A stretch of 58,552 nucleotides of DNA from Burkholderiaceae bacterium. GTDB lineage: Bacteria; Pseudomonadota; Gammaproteobacteria; Burkholderiales; Burkholderiaceae_E. The stretch is taken from positions 1 to 58,552 of the forward strand of contig JAJTYR010000021.1 in NCBI GenBank assembly GCA_021463505.1, in the 5' to 3' direction. The stretch's first letter is position 1, and every line of letters starts with the position of its first letter. A program made the translations under genes and the position numbers. Shown here piece after piece: positions 11,524 to 21,368 of this stretch. The notes under the pieces are model-generated. The model saw only the letters and a program-made list of their open reading frames with translations. It was not told the DNA's origin and did not search any database.

Positions 11524-12786
11524 ATGCACCTGTCCGAACTCAAGTCGCTGCACGTCTCGCAGCTGATCGAGATGGCCACCGGCCTGGAGATCGAAAACCC
11601 CCAGCGCATGCGCAAGCAGGAGCTGATGTTCGCGATCCTCAAGCGCAGGGCCAAGACCGGCGAGACGATCTTCGGCGACGGCTGCCTCGAGGTGCTGCCC
11701 GACGGCTTCGGCTTCCTGCGCTCGCCCGAGACCTCGTACCTCGCGAGCACCGACGACATCTACATCTCGCCGTCGCAGATCCGGCGTTTCAACCTGCACA
11801 CCGGCGACTCGATCGAGGGCGAGGTGCGCACGCCGAAGGAAGGCGAGCGCTACTTCGCGCTGGTGAAGGTCGACAAGATCAACGGCGAGCCGCCCGAGGC
11901 GAGCAAGCACAAGATCCTGTTCGAGAACCTCACGCCGCTGCACCCGAACAAGCCGATGGTGCTCGAGCGCGACATCAAGGCCGAGGAGAACATCACCGGC
12001 CGGATCATCGACATGATCGCGCCGATCGGCAAGGGACAACGCGGCCTGATCGTCGCGCCGCCGAAAGCCGGCAAGACGGTGCTGATGCAGCACATCGCGC
12101 ATGCGATCACCACCAACCATCCCGACGTGGTCCTGATCGTGCTGCTGATCGACGAGCGCCCCGAGGAGGTCACCGAGATGACCCGCTCGGTGCGCGGCGA
12201 GGTGGTCGCCTCGACGTTCGACGAGCCGGCCACCCGCCACGTGCAGGTCGCGGAGATGGTGATCGAAAAGGCCAAGCGGCTCGTCGAGCACAAGAAAGAC
12301 GTGGTGATCCTGCTCGACTCGATCACCCGGCTGGCGCGCGCCTACAACACGGTGGTGCCGGCCTCGGGCAAGGTGCTCACCGGCGGCGTCGACGCCAACG
12401 CGCTGCAGCGCCCCAAGCGCTTCTTCGGGGCCGCACGCAACATCGAGGAAGGCGGTTCGCTCACCATCATCGCCACCGCGCTGATCGACACCGGCAGCCG
12501 GATGGACGAGGTCATCTACGAGGAGTTCAAGGGCACCGGCAACATGGAACTGCACCTGAACCGGCGGATGATGGAAAAACGCGTCTACCCGGCGATCGAC
12601 ATCAATCGCTCGGGCACGCGCCGCGAGGAGTTGCTGATCAAGGCCGAGGTGCTGCAGAAGATCTGGATCCTGAGGAAACTCCTGCACGACATGGACGAAC
12701 TCGAGGCGATGGAGTTCCTGCTCGACAAGGTGCGACAGACCAGGGGCAACCAGGAGTTCTTCGAGATGATGCGCCGCGGCGGCTGA
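11524..12786 (+). CDS. rho: transcription termination factor Rho
   Basis: A hexameric RNA helicase that ends transcription. At 420 residues it is full length. The N-terminal RNA-binding OSB fold starts at [18 protein letters not shown] and includes [10 protein letters not shown]. The ATPase core has the Walker A APPKAGKT, the Walker [17 protein letters not shown], and the Q- and R-loop regions ([10 protein letters not shown]). GGGGAG precedes the ATG by nine bases. It is followed by rpmE2 with its own promoter. Confidence 0.98.
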   Translation: MHLSELKSLHVSQLIEMATGLEIENPQRMRKQELMFAILKRRAKTGETIFGDGCLEVLPDGFGFLRSPETSYLASTDDIYISPSQIRRFNLHTGDSIEGEVRTPKEGERYFALVKVDKINGEPPEASKHKILFENLTPLHPNKPMVLERDIKAEENITGRIIDMIAPIGKGQRGLIVAPPKAGKTVLMQHIAHAITTNHPDVVLIVLLIDERPEEVTEMTRSVRGEVVASTFDEPATRHVQVAEMVIEKAKRLVEHKKDVVILLDSITRLARAYNTVVPASGKVLTGGVDANALQRPKRFFGAARNIEEGGSLTIIATALIDTGSRMDEVIYEEFKGTGNMELHLNRRMMEKRVYPAIDINRSGTRREELLIKAEVLQKIWILRKLLHDMDELEAMEFLLDKVRQTRGNQEFFEMMRRGG

Positions 12787-12803
12787 GGCCGCGGCCGTCG
12801 CGT

Positions 12804-12833
12804 TTGCGTGGCCTTCGCGAAATCCCTTACAAT
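12804..12833 (+). promoter_or_regulatory. candidate rpmE2 promoter
   Basis: TTGCGT (12804-12809), an 18-base spacer and TACAAT (12828-12833) lie 70 bases before the rpmE2 start. It is one of the best sigma-70-like matches in the window, so rpmE2 can be expressed independently of rho. Confidence 0.55.
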
Positions 12834-12902
12834 TCAAGGCTTTTCCATCCGGCCCCGGCTTTCACCTGACCCCGCCGCCGCGGCGGGTCCGGAGACCCAT
12901 TC

Positions 12903-13154
12903 ATGAAACAAGGCATCCACCCCGAGTACCGCGACGTCGTCTTCATGGACATGTCGAACGGCTTCAGGTTCGTCACCCGGTCCACGGCCGCCACGCGCGA
13001 GAAGATCACGATGGACGACGGGAAGGAATACCCGCTGTTCAAGCTCGACGTGACGTCCGAGTCGCATCCGTTCTACACCGGCGCGCAGCAGCGCATCATC
13101 GAAGCCGGCCGCGTCGAGAAGTTCCGCCAGAAGTTCGCGCGCACCGGCAGGTAG
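12903..13154 (+). CDS. rpmE2: 50S ribosomal protein L31, zinc-independent (type B)
   Basis: An 83-residue L31 with the type B signature: [20 protein letters not shown] at the start, [10 protein letters not shown] in the middle and [10 protein letters not shown] at the end. The CXXC zinc-ribbon cysteines of type A L31 are absent, which defines this paralogue and is not damage. Type B L31 usually substitutes under zinc limitation; whether a type A copy exists elsewhere cannot be seen. It follows rho. Confidence 0.95.
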   Translation: MKQGIHPEYRDVVFMDMSNGFRFVTRSTAATREKITMDDGKEYPLFKLDVTSESHPFYTGAQQRIIEAGRVEKFRQKFARTGR

Positions 13155-13188
13155 CCCGGGCGCGCGGTCCGCCGCCGCATCGATCGGG

Positions 13189-13208
13189 AAGGCAGCCCGC
13201 GCTGCCTT
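13189..13208 (+). terminator. candidate terminator after rpmE2
   Basis: An 8-base perfect stem AAGGCAGC/GCTGCCTT with a CCGC loop is followed by TCGTCC, so the T-run is weak. It lies between rpmE2 and the glycosyltransferase gene. Confidence 0.45.
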
Positions 13209-13228
13209 TCGTCCCTGCGCGCACGCGC

Positions 13229-14953
13229 ATGAAACCGTTCATCGTCACCGAGCTCGAAGCAGGCAAGCTGCCGCGCTGGGCGCTGCTGCTGCTGTGCGCG
13301 CTCTACGTGCTGCCCGGCCTCGTCGGACGCGACCCGTGGCGCACGCAGGACGCGGCCGGCTTCGGCATCGCGCTGTCGATGATGCGCGGCGGCGCACCGG
13401 ACTGGCTGATGCCGAACATCGGCAACCTGCCGATGCCCTCCGAAGGCCCGTTGCCGTTCTGGATCGCCGCCTCGATCGGCAGCGCGCTCGCGCCGCTGGT
13501 GGGCGAGCACGCCGGCGTGCGGCTGGCGATCGTCGCGCTGCTGGCATGGGCGCTGATGCTCGCCTGGTACGCCGCCTGGGCGCTGGCGCGCCGTCCGGGC
13601 GTGCAGCCGTCGGACCCGTTCGGCGCGTCGGCCTCCAGCGTCGACTACGGCCGCGCGATCGCCGACTCGGCGCTGCTGGTGCTGATGGCCACTTTCGGTC
13701 TGCTGGTGCGCATGCACGAGACCACCGCGGACCCGGCGCAGGTCGCATGGATCGCCGCGTTCCTGTTCGGCTGCGCGATCGCGCTCGAGCGTCCCACGAC
13801 CGGCGGGGCGATCGCCGGCGCCGCGATCGCCGCCACCCTGCTCAGCCGGGGTGCGGGCACCGCACTCGCGCTGCTGCTGGTGCTGGGCCTCCTGCCGCTG
13901 GCGAGCCGCACGTATCGACTGGTCGGATGGCGGATGCTGCCGCCGGCACTGGCAGTCGCCCTGACCGGCGCGTTGCCATGGCCGCTGCTGCTGGCTGGCG
14001 GCGATGCGGCCGCGCGCGCCCACCTGCTCGAATGGGCCGCGTGGAACCTGGCCACGATGGCCGGTCCCGGCGTCGATTCGTTGCGCTACTTCGCACGCAC
14101 GATTCCGTGGTTCTACTGGCCCGCGTGGCCGGTCGCGCTGTGGGCGGCCTGGCGCTGGCGCGGGCGCTGGGGCGAGCCTGCGGTCGCGCTGCCGATGCTC
14201 ACGGCAGCCGCGCTGGGCCTGCGCGCGCTCGCATCGCCGTCGGGCGGCGAGAGCTGGCTGCTGCCGGCCACCGTGCCGCTCGCCATGCTCGCGGCCGTGG
14301 GGATGCCCACGCTCGAGCGTGGCATCGTCAATCTCATCGACTGGTTCGCGGTCACCAGTTTTTCGCTGTTCGGGATCGTGATCTGGGCCTACTGGATCGC
14401 GCTGATGACCGGTTACCCGCCGCGAATGGCCTACCGTGCGAGCCAGATTGCTCCCGGTTTCACGCCGGAATGGATCGGCGTCGAGATCGCGCTCGGCGGC
14501 CTGGCCACGCTCGCGTGGCTGGCGCTGGTGCGCTGGCGCATTTCGCGCCAGCCGCGAGTGATCTGGCGCGCGATGGTGCTGTCGTGCGGTGGCGTCGTGC
14601 TGGCGTGGTTCCTGCTCATGACGCTGTGGCTGCCGGTGTTCGACGAGCGCAACACCTATCGCGACGTCGCAGCGCGGCTCGCCGCCGCCTTCGACGGCGG
14701 CGATGCCTGCGTGGCCACGCAGGATCTGGAGCGCGCACCGCGCGCGAGTTTCGACTATTTCGTGCGGATGAACTTCGCCGCGCACGGCGCGCCGTGCGAC
14801 TGGCTGCTGGTGCAGGACGACGGCCCGTACGCACGCACCGTGCCGGCGCCCATGCCCGGCTGGAAACTGCTCTGGGAAGGCAAGCGTCGCAGCGACCGCG
14901 ACGAGCGCTTCCGGCTGTACCGCCGCGAGGATCCACGAACCGGCGCGCGATGA
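13229..14953 (+). CDS. PMT/ArnT-type integral-membrane glycosyltransferase
   Basis: A 574-residue polytopic membrane protein with about ten hydrophobic segments. After the first segment comes PGLVGRDPWRTQDAAGF, which matches the acidic periplasmic loop following TM1 in ArnT/PMT (GT-C fold) enzymes; the aspartate of GRD is the likely catalytic or metal-binding position. A soluble C-terminal domain follows (from about 480). Such enzymes transfer sugars from polyprenyl-phosphate carriers to lipid A, proteins or glycans; the acceptor is unknown. It overlaps the next gene as ATGA. It follows rpmE2, a linkage I recall from Burkholderiales. Confidence 0.75.
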   Translation: MKPFIVTELEAGKLPRWALLLLCALYVLPGLVGRDPWRTQDAAGFGIALSMMRGGAPDWLMPNIGNLPMPSEGPLPFWIAASIGSALAPLVGEHAGVRLAIVALLAWALMLAWYAAWALARRPGVQPSDPFGASASSVDYGRAIADSALLVLMATFGLLVRMHETTADPAQVAWIAAFLFGCAIALERPTTGGAIAGAAIAATLLSRGAGTALALLLVLGLLPLASRTYRLVGWRMLPPALAVALTGALPWPLLLAGGDAAARAHLLEWAAWNLATMAGPGVDSLRYFARTIPWFYWPAWPVALWAAWRWRGRWGEPAVALPMLTAAALGLRALASPSGGESWLLPATVPLAMLAAVGMPTLERGIVNLIDWFAVTSFSLFGIVIWAYWIALMTGYPPRMAYRASQIAPGFTPEWIGVEIALGGLATLAWLALVRWRISRQPRVIWRAMVLSCGGVVLAWFLLMTLWLPVFDERNTYRDVAARLAAAFDGGDACVATQDLERAPRASFDYFVRMNFAAHGAPCDWLLVQDDGPYARTVPAPMPGWKLLWEGKRRSDRDERFRLYRREDPRTGAR

Positions 14954-16356
14954 CGCGCGACATCCTGAAACTCGCCTGGCCGCTGTTCGTCGGGCAGCTG
15001 GCGGTGATGCTCAACGGCCTGATCGACACCGTGATGGCCGGCAGACTGTCGGCGGTCGACGTCGCCGCGATCGGCCTGGGCGCCAGCGTCTACATCAGCG
15101 TCTACATCGGGCTGATGGGCGTGCTGCTCGCGCTCAGTCCGGTGGTCGCCCAGCACTACGGCGCCGGGAACTTCGAGCAGATCGGCCTGGAGACCCGCCA
15201 GGCGATCTGGCTGGCGCTGGCGCTGGCCGTGCCCGGCTGCCTGGCGCTCGCATCGACCGACCTGTGGCTCGCCCTCAGCGACCCGCCGCCCGAGGTGGCG
15301 GCAGTCGCACGGGTCTACCTGTGGGCGGCTGCCGCCGGACTGCCCGCCGCGCTGCTGTTTCGCGTGTTTCACGCGCTGTCGAACGCGGTTGCGCGCCCGA
15401 AAGCGGTGATGGTGATCAATCTCGCGGGTGCGGCGCTGAAGGTGCCGCTGAACGTCCTGTTCATGCATGGCTGGCAGCACGGCGACGCGACGCTCGTGCC
15501 CGCCCTCGGCGGCGCCGGTTGCGGCGTGGCATCGGCCATCATCGCGTGGCTGTCGGTACTGCTCGCGATGGCTGCGCTGCGCGCCGACCCGCTGTACCGG
15601 CAGGTGGGACTGGTGGGCAGCGGCTGGCTGGCACGCCCGGATCCGGCGCGGCTGCGCACGCTGCTCGCGCTCGGCGGGCCGATCGGCGCAAGCTACATGG
15701 TCGAGGTGACTTCGTTCACCTTCATGGCGCTGTTTCTCGCGCGCCTGGGCGCGACCACGGCGGCAAGCCACCAGATCGCGGCCAATCTCGCCGCGCTGGC
15801 CTACATGGTCCCGCTGGCGCTGGCCACGGCCACCAGCGTGCTGGTCGCGCAATCGCTGGGCGCAGAACGACCCGCCGAGGCACGCGCGCGCGCCTGGGCC
15901 GGAATCCGCATCGCGCTCGCCTGCGCGGCGGCGATCGGCGCCGGGCTCTTCGCGGCGCGCGAGCCGCTGGCCGCGCTCTACACCACCGATGCCACGCTGG
16001 TCGCGGCCGCTGCGCCGCTGCTCGCGCTCGTCGCCGCGTTCCATCTGTTCGACGCGGCGCAGGCGATGTGCTCGTTCGTCCTGCGCGCCTACCGGATCAC
16101 CGCGTTGCCGATGCTCGTCTACGTGCTCAGCCTGTGGGGCATCGGATTGGGCGGCGGCTGGTGGCTGGCGTTCGGGGCTGGCGCCTCGGCTTACCGCTGG
16201 GCACCGCTGGTTGCGGGTGCGCGCGGCTTCTGGATCGCCTCGGGACTGAGCCTTGCGCTTGCCGCCGCGGGGCTCGCGACAATCCTGGCGCGCCTGTGGC
16301 GACGCACCGACGAGGCTCAGATGCGCGGCGCCATCGCCAGGAACCCGTCGCGATAG
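14950..16356 (+). CDS. MATE-family multidrug/metabolite exporter
   Basis: A cation-antiport exporter of 468 residues in the inner membrane with about 12 hydrophobic segments in two homologous halves. It starts [20 protein letters not shown]; the first half has the [21 protein letters not shown] motif and the second half [26 protein letters not shown]. This resembles the NorM/DinF group. Its start overlaps the glycosyltransferase stop by four bases, and its 3' end overlaps orn on the other strand by 40 bases. The substrate is not predictable. Confidence 0.9.
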   Translation: MTRDILKLAWPLFVGQLAVMLNGLIDTVMAGRLSAVDVAAIGLGASVYISVYIGLMGVLLALSPVVAQHYGAGNFEQIGLETRQAIWLALALAVPGCLALASTDLWLALSDPPPEVAAVARVYLWAAAAGLPAALLFRVFHALSNAVARPKAVMVINLAGAALKVPLNVLFMHGWQHGDATLVPALGGAGCGVASAIIAWLSVLLAMAALRADPLYRQVGLVGSGWLARPDPARLRTLLALGGPIGASYMVEVTSFTFMALFLARLGATTAASHQIAANLAALAYMVPLALATATSVLVAQSLGAERPAEARARAWAGIRIALACAAAIGAGLFAAREPLAALYTTDATLVAAAAPLLALVAAFHLFDAAQAMCSFVLRAYRITALPMLVYVLSLWGIGLGGGWWLAFGAGASAYRWAPLVAGARGFWIASGLSLALAAAGLATILARLWRRTDEAQMRGAIARNPSR

Positions 16357-16937
16357 TGGCGCAACTCGTCGATCGACTCGACGATGTCGGCCAGTGCCGT
16401 GTGCGCACTGCGCTTGGTGAATGCCTTCGCGACCTCCGGCCGCCAGCGCCGGCACAGCTCCTTGAGGGTGCTCACGTCGATGTTGCGATAGTGGAACCAG
16501 GCTTCGAGCCGCGGCATGTAGCGCGCCATGAACCGCCGGTCCTGGCAGATGGAATTGCCGCACATCGGCGATCTTCCGGGCGGTACCAGCGGCGCGAGAA
16601 AGTCGAGCAGCGCCTGTTCGGCGCCCGCTTCGGTCCAGCTCGACGCCAGCACGCGCTCGACCAGCCCCGAGCGGCCGTGCGTCGCGCGATTCCACTGGTC
16701 CATCGCGTCGAGCACGGCGACGGGCTGGCGGATCGCGATCGCCGCGCTTTGCGCGACGACTTCCAGCGCATCGTCCGTGACCACGATCGCCACCTCGATG
16801 ATGCGGTCGACCACCGGGTTCAGACCGGTCATTTCCATGTCGACCCAGACGAGCAGCGATTCGTCAGGCGTCATCGGCGTGGCGCAGGCACCTGCGCCCG
16901 CGGGGGCAGCGCCGGGTGGCGTGAACGGCTGTGACAT
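16317..16937 (-). CDS. orn: oligoribonuclease
   Basis: A DEDDh 3'-5' exoribonuclease that degrades 2-5-nt RNAs, including pGpG from cyclic-di-GMP breakdown. The product is 206 residues. The Exo I motif WVDMEMTGL carries D and [15 protein letters not shown] is Exo II and [11 protein letters not shown] is Exo III with its His and Asp. The N-terminus is about 25 residues longer than usual ([13 protein letters not shown]), because ATG 16937 has an upstream GGAG while the inner ATG at MTPDESL lacks one; either start is possible. It is divergent from the M48 protease. Confidence 0.94.
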   Translation of the reverse strand: MSQPFTPPGAAPAGAGACATPMTPDESLLVWVDMEMTGLNPVVDRIIEVAIVVTDDALEVVAQSAAIAIRQPVAVLDAMDQWNRATHGRSGLVERVLASSWTEAGAEQALLDFLAPLVPPGRSPMCGNSICQDRRFMARYMPRLEAWFHYRNIDVSTLKELCRRWRPEVAKAFTKRSAHTALADIVESIDELRHYRDGFLAMAPRI

Positions 16938-16977
16938 AATTTTCTTCTCCGCCGTCGATTCTCGCACAGCGATCACC

Positions 16978-18237
16978 TTGACTGCCCTGGCGTTCTCGTT
17001 CGTCTTCGCCGCCGCATTGCTCGTGTCGATGGCCGTGCGCCTGTGGCTGGCAACGCGCCAGATTCGCCACGTCAGGCGGCATCGCGACACGGTGCCCGAG
17101 CGCTTCGCCGCGCGCATCACCGCGCGGGCGCATCGCAGGGCGGCCGACTACACGGTCGCACGCGTGCGCCTGGGCCTGTTCGAAGCGCTGGCCGCAGCGC
17201 TGCTGGTGCTCGGACTGACGCTGTTCGGCGGGCTGCAATGGCTGCTCGACCTGGTTGCGGCGTGGCTGCCCGACGCGCCGTTTGCACGGCAACTCCTGTT
17301 CGTCGTGACGGTAGTGCTGGCCAGCGCGCTGGTCGACCTGCCGATCGAGTGGTACCGCCAGTTCGTGCTCGAGCAGCGCTTCGGCTTCAACCGGATGACG
17401 CTGCGGCTGTTCGCCATCGATGCGCTCAGGGGCGCAGCGATCGCAGCCGCGCTCGGCCTGCCGCTGCTGGCGCTGATCCTCTGGCTGATGCGCAGCGCCG
17501 GCAGCCTGTGGTGGCTGTGGGCGTGGGGCGTCTGGGTCGCCTTCAACCTCGGCGTGCTGGTGCTCTATCCGACGGTCATCGCGCCGCTGTTCAACCGCTT
17601 CGAGCCGCTGCAGGACGCAGCGCTGCGCGCGCGCGTGGAGTCGCTGCTGCGGCGCTGCGGCTTCGCCTCGAAGGGGCTGTTCGTCATGGACGGCAGTCGC
17701 CGCTCGGCGCACGGCAATGCATACTTCACCGGGCTCGGACGCAACAAGCGGATCGTCTTCTTCGACACGCTGCTCTCGCGACTCGACGCCGACGAGATCG
17801 AGGCAGTGCTCGCGCACGAACTCGGCCACTTCCACCATCGGCACGTGCCCCGACGCATCGCGCTGATGTTCGCCGCGAGCCTGGCCAGCCTGTGGCTGCT
17901 CGGCTGGCTGTCGCGCCAGGGCTGGTTCTACCAGGGGCTGGGCGTCACGCCAGGCGCGGGCGAGTTCGACGCAGCTGCGCTGGTGCTGTTCCTGCTCGTG
18001 TTGCCGGTCTTCGGTTTCCTGCTGCGCCCGCTCGCCAGCCGGGCTTCACGCCGGCACGAGTTCCAGGCCGATGCGTACGCCGCCGCGCACACACGCGCCG
18101 GGGATCTCGCCAGCGCGCTGGTCAAGCTCTACGAGGACAATGCATCGACGCTCACGCCCGATCCGCTGCACTCGGCGTTCTACGACTCGCATCCGCCGGC
18201 GTCGCTGCGGATCGGCCGCCTTCGGGAGGCCCGATGA
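16978..18237 (+). CDS. M48-family membrane metalloprotease (Ste24/CAAX-protease-like)
   Basis: A zinc endopeptidase with several membrane helices. The HELGH motif is at 280-284, and the third zinc ligand is probably Glu in [12 protein letters not shown]. Hydrophobic segments occur near residues 3-20, 60-85, 100-120 and 155-200. The N-terminal layout FWLASRQI-like ([12 protein letters not shown]) and the sequence [15 protein letters not shown] are typical of bacterial Ste24 homologues of about 420 residues. No ATG is suitable; TTG 16978 gives 419 residues, but no clear ribosome binding site precedes it. Its stop overlaps the phhB start (ATGA). Confidence 0.88.
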   Translation: MTALAFSFVFAAALLVSMAVRLWLATRQIRHVRRHRDTVPERFAARITARAHRRAADYTVARVRLGLFEALAAALLVLGLTLFGGLQWLLDLVAAWLPDAPFARQLLFVVTVVLASALVDLPIEWYRQFVLEQRFGFNRMTLRLFAIDALRGAAIAAALGLPLLALILWLMRSAGSLWWLWAWGVWVAFNLGVLVLYPTVIAPLFNRFEPLQDAALRARVESLLRRCGFASKGLFVMDGSRRSAHGNAYFTGLGRNKRIVFFDTLLSRLDADEIEAVLAHELGHFHHRHVPRRIALMFAASLASLWLLGWLSRQGWFYQGLGVTPGAGEFDAAALVLFLLVLPVFGFLLRPLASRASRRHEFQADAYAAAHTRAGDLASALVKLYEDNASTLTPDPLHSAFYDSHPPASLRIGRLREAR

Positions 18238-18584
18238 AAGCCGTCATTCCGCGCCAGCAACTGCTCGCCCGCAAGTCGCGGCCGATCACCGGCGAGCGCG
18301 CCTGGACCGTCACCGAGATCGAGGCGCAGCTCACCGAACTGCCCGGCTGGCGCCTGCGCGACGGCGCGATCGAGCGCAGCTACGCGTTTCGCGACTACTA
18401 CGACACGATCGCGTTCGTGAACGCGCTCGCCTGGATGGTCCACGGCGAAGACCACCACCCCGAGCTGCGGGTGAGCTACAACCGCTGCACCGTGCGCTTC
18501 GCCACGCACTCGGTGGGCGGCATCTCCGGCAACGACTTCGTCTGCGCGGCCAGGTGTGATGCCGTCTTCGGCCGCGGCAACTGA
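18234..18584 (+). CDS. phhB: pterin-4a-carbinolamine dehydratase
   Basis: Dehydrates 4a-hydroxy-tetrahydrobiopterin during pterin recycling; the same fold serves as DCoH. The product is 116 residues. The family motif GEDHHPELRVSYN followed by VRFATHSVGGIS is clear, with the His pair as active-site residues. The first 25 residues are a short extension. It is coupled to the upstream protease by ATGA overlap with GGGAGG upstream, and it overlaps rsgA by 26 bases. No phenylalanine hydroxylase gene is in view, so the physiological partner is unknown. Confidence 0.93.
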   Translation: MKAVIPRQQLLARKSRPITGERAWTVTEIEAQLTELPGWRLRDGAIERSYAFRDYYDTIAFVNALAWMVHGEDHHPELRVSYNRCTVRFATHSVGGISGNDFVCAARCDAVFGRGN

Positions 18585-19482
18585 ACCCGCACAGGTGGCG
18601 GCCAGCTTCGGCCGCCAGTTCTACGTGCGCTCGCCGTCGGGCGCGTGGGCCGAGCGTGTCGCTGTCACCCGTGGCAAGCGCACCGACGTCTGCGTCGGCG
18701 ACCAAGCCGAGGTTCGCCTGATCGGTGCCAGCCAGGCAGTGATCGAGTCGCTGCGACCACGACGCACCGCGCTGCAGCGAAGCGACCGCCGGCACAGCAA
18801 ACTGCTGGCAGCCAACATCGAACAGGCCGGCATCGTCGTCGCCGGCGCGCCGCGGTTCTCCGAGGCGCTGCTGGTGCGCATGCTGATCGCGATCGACTGC
18901 GCCGGCATCGGCGCCGCCCTGATCGTCAACAAATCCGACCTGTCCGAAGCAACGGGCGCGATCGCCGCACGCGTCGATGTCTATCGCGCCCTCGGCTACC
19001 GGGTATTCGGGATCGCTGCGCGCGCGCGGCCCCTCGAGGCACGCGCGCAACTGCGCGACTGGCTGGCCGGGCACACGACACTGCTCGTCGGGCAGTCGGG
19101 GATGGGCAAGTCCACGCTCGTGAACACGCTGGTGCCCGACGCGGCCCTGCGCACCCGGGCGATCTCGACCGCGTTGTCGAGCGGTCGCCACACGACCGCC
19201 TTCAGCCGCATGTTCGAGGTGCCAGCCGGGATCGCGCCTGCCGCACACATCGTCGACACGCCGGGTTTCCGCAGCTTCGGCCTCGCGCACCTCTCGGAGT
19301 GGCAACGCGCGCACGCGATGCGCGAATTCGTGCCGTTGCTCGGGCGCTGCCGGTTCAACGACTGCCGCCACCGCGACGAGCCGGGATGCGCGATCCGCGA
19401 GGCGGCCGGGCGCGGCGCGATCGATCCATTGCGCTACCGGCTGTACCTTCGGATCGAGGGCGAAACCGACCAGGGCTCGTGA
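18559..19482 (+). CDS. rsgA: ribosome small-subunit maturation GTPase RsgA
   Basis: A late 30S assembly GTPase. The circularly permuted G motifs appear in the diagnostic order: G4 NKSD (124-127), G1 GQSGMGKST (178-186), G3 DTPG. An N-terminal OB fold (residues 10-70) precedes them. A C-terminal zinc knuckle (Cys in CRFNDCRHRDEPGCA, with His) follows. The product is 307 residues from ATG 18559; a GTG sits one codon upstream. It overlaps phhB and is probably co-transcribed with the M48-phhB pair. Confidence 0.95.
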   Translation: MPSSAAATEPAQVAASFGRQFYVRSPSGAWAERVAVTRGKRTDVCVGDQAEVRLIGASQAVIESLRPRRTALQRSDRRHSKLLAANIEQAGIVVAGAPRFSEALLVRMLIAIDCAGIGAALIVNKSDLSEATGAIAARVDVYRALGYRVFGIAARARPLEARAQLRDWLAGHTTLLVGQSGMGKSTLVNTLVPDAALRTRAISTALSSGRHTTAFSRMFEVPAGIAPAAHIVDTPGFRSFGLAHLSEWQRAHAMREFVPLLGRCRFNDCRHRDEPGCAIREAAGRGAIDPLRYRLYLRIEGETDQGS

Positions 19483-19489
19483 CCGCGGT

Positions 19490-19508
19490 CCGGCAGCCCG
19501 GCTGCCGG
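19490..19508. terminator. bidirectional hairpin between rsgA and the CobD-like gene
   Basis: A perfect 8-base stem CCGGCAGC/GCTGCCGG with a three-base loop lies in the 42-base gap between two convergent stops. It has no T-run, but the position suits a shared 3' end. Confidence 0.4.
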
Positions 19509-19524
19509 GGCGCGCGAACCCGGT

Positions 19525-20496
19525 TCAGCGACCCAGCCAGGCAGCGATGCTGAGCATCGCGAACAGGCTGATCCACAGCACGACCGAACGCCAGACCAGC
19601 CCGACCGAACTGCGCAGGCCGCTGGCGTCCGGCTCGGCCCCCTGCCAGTCGAAACCCTGCTCGCCGGCGGCCCAGCGCGCCTCGAGTGCGGGCTCGGCCA
19701 CGCGCAGCCCGAGCGCACCGCCGCCCGATGCGAGCAGCAGTGCGCGCTGGTTGTCGGTGGTGCCGGCAGCGACCGCGCCGCGCCAGCAATAGACGGCATC
19801 CTCGAAGTTGCCGACGATCGCGAACCCGGCCGCCGACAGGCGCGCCGGCAGCCAGTCGATCGCCCGATAGGCGTGCAACGCGAAGTATCCGTAGGGTTCG
19901 TCGACCCGCCTGGCGCCTTCGGCGACCGCATCTCCCCAGCGCCGCGCGAGCATCTCGGTGAAGCGGTAGAGCACCGGACCGATTGCACCGGGCAGCAGGA
20001 TGTACCAGAACAGCGGGCCGAAGACGTGCCGATGCGCGGCCACCAGTGCGTGCGCGATCGCCTGCCGGCAGATCTCGTTGACCGGCGTCTCGCGGCTGGG
20101 CCGATCCGACAGGTCATCGGGATCGGACTGGTTCAGCCAGCGCTCGAGCACACGCCGTGCGCCGTCGGTGTCGTCACTCGCCAGCGCCACCTGGATTTCG
20201 GTGAATGCGTGACTGAACTGCCGGAAGCCCACGGTGAGGTACAGCACCGTGACGTGCACGACGAACAGGGCCACCGGATGCAGCATGCGCGCGAGCCACT
20301 CGAGCACCGCCACCCCGCCCACGCCGATCGCCACCACCACGGCCCAGCCGAACGCGCCCTGTTGGCGTTCGCCCGCGTCGCTGACGCCACGCACCAGATC
20401 GGCCAGCGCGACCGCGGCACGATGCACCAGGTTGTCGCCCGGCAGCGAGCGGCCCTGCTCGATCAGCAGCGCGAAGATCAGTGCGACGAATCCCAT
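19525..20496 (-). CDS. CobD/CbiB-family membrane protein (AmpE-like)
   Basis: A 323-residue inner-membrane protein with four to five hydrophobic segments. The conserved core of the CobD/CbiB family is present: YLTVGFRQFSHAFTEIQVAL, the ETPVNEICRQAIAHALVAAHRHVFGPLFWY segment and the DWLPARLSAAGFAIVGNFEDA region. True CobD makes adenosylcobinamide, but no other cobalamin gene is nearby. In Burkholderiales this stand-alone protein is usually called CobD/CbiB family or AmpE-like, so cobalamin synthesis should not be assumed. It is downstream of the NUDIX gene by 19 bases. Confidence 0.8.
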   Translation of the reverse strand: MGFVALIFALLIEQGRSLPGDNLVHRAAVALADLVRGVSDAGERQQGAFGWAVVVAIGVGGVAVLEWLARMLHPVALFVVHVTVLYLTVGFRQFSHAFTEIQVALASDDTDGARRVLERWLNQSDPDDLSDRPSRETPVNEICRQAIAHALVAAHRHVFGPLFWYILLPGAIGPVLYRFTEMLARRWGDAVAEGARRVDEPYGYFALHAYRAIDWLPARLSAAGFAIVGNFEDAVYCWRGAVAAGTTDNQRALLLASGGGALGLRVAEPALEARWAAGEQGFDWQGAEPDASGLRSSVGLVWRSVVLWISLFAMLSIAAWLGR

Positions 20497-20515
20497 CAGG
20501 CTCCCGGCCGGCCGA

Positions 20516-21265
20516 TCAGGCCGCCAGCAGACGATACAGGTTGCGCAGCATCGCGGCGGTGGCGCCCCAGATGAAGTGCTCCTCGGCGGCGCCGGGTGGC
20601 CGGTACGGCATCGCGAAGAAGAGGCGTTCGGCGCCGGCCAGCCGAACGCGGCGGCGCTGGTGGTGGCGCGGATCCATCAGGAACACCAGCGGCACCTCGA
20701 ACACCTGTGCGACCTCATGTGGATCGGGCCGCGGATCGAAACCCGGCGACACGAGGCCGACGACCGGCGTGACGCGAAAGCCGGTGCCGGTCAGGTACTC
20801 GGGCAACCGGCCGATCACTTCGACGCGCGAAGGCTCGAGCCCCACTTCCTCGCGTGCCTCGCGCAGGGCGGCCTCCACCGGCGACGGATCGCCGGCCTCG
20901 ACGCGGCCGCCCGGAAACGCCACCTGACCCGAGTGATGGCGCAGGTGCAACGTTCGCTCGGTGAGCAGCACCGTGGTTCCGCTGGCGTGCGCGACGATCG
21001 GCACCAGCACCGCGGCATCGCGCGGCGCACTGCGGTCGAAGCGGAACCTGTCATCGGTCTGTTCGGGCTGCCATGCCGGCGGCTGCGCGAAACGGCCACG
21101 CAGCGCCGCCGGGTCCAGACGCTCGGATCGCACCGCCGGCAACGCTTCGTCGATCGCAGCGATCGGCATCTGCCGCGGATCGAACTTCGGCAGCGGCATC
21201 CACGCATCCGGGGAGGCGGCCGGATCGCCGCTGTCACCGCTGCGATCGTTCGATGTCATCTGCAT
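20516..21265 (-). CDS. CoA-pyrophosphatase-type NUDIX hydrolase
   Basis: Hydrolyses CoA or CoA derivatives to 3',5'-ADP and 4'-phosphopantetheine. The UPF0035 motif LLTERTLHLRHHSGQVAFPGG directly precedes the NUDIX box GGRVEAGDPSPVEAALREAREEVGL; this combination defines the NudL/CoAse group. The product is 249 residues, with a 40-residue low-complexity N-terminus. Start ATG 21265 or the in-frame ATG at 21259 are equivalent. It lies just downstream of the rplS terminator on the same strand. Confidence 0.9.
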   Translation of the reverse strand: MQMTSNDRSGDSGDPAASPDAWMPLPKFDPRQMPIAAIDEALPAVRSERLDPAALRGRFAQPPAWQPEQTDDRFRFDRSAPRDAAVLVPIVAHASGTTVLLTERTLHLRHHSGQVAFPGGRVEAGDPSPVEAALREAREEVGLEPSRVEVIGRLPEYLTGTGFRVTPVVGLVSPGFDPRPDPHEVAQVFEVPLVFLMDPRHHQRRRVRLAGAERLFFAMPYRPPGAAEEHFIWGATAAMLRNLYRLLAA

Positions 21266-21270
21266 GCCCG

Positions 21271-21302
21271 AAAAATACGACAGGGCGCCGCCTGGCGCCC
21301 TG
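21271..21302 (-). terminator. terminator of the rpsP-rimM-trmD-rplS operon
   Basis: On the minus strand a perfect 9-base stem CAGGGCGCC/GGCGCCCTG with an AGGC loop (21281-21302) is followed by TCGTATTTTT (21271-21280). It is the clearest intrinsic-terminator-like structure in the window, 67 bases after the rplS stop. Confidence 0.75.
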
Positions 21303-21368
21303 AAGAGCGGCCGCGCGCGGGCGGCGTGTCGCCGGAGAGATCGCGCCCCGCGGCAGCGCTTCGCCCGG

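Noticed and set aside
12903-13154. L31 without the zinc-binding cysteines, as a damaged rpmE
   Set aside because: The sequence has the type B signature throughout; lack of CXXC is normal for that paralogue.
19525-20496. The CobD/CbiB-like gene as evidence for cobalamin synthesis
   Set aside because: No other cobalamin gene is nearby, and stand-alone members of this family are common in Burkholderiales without such a role.
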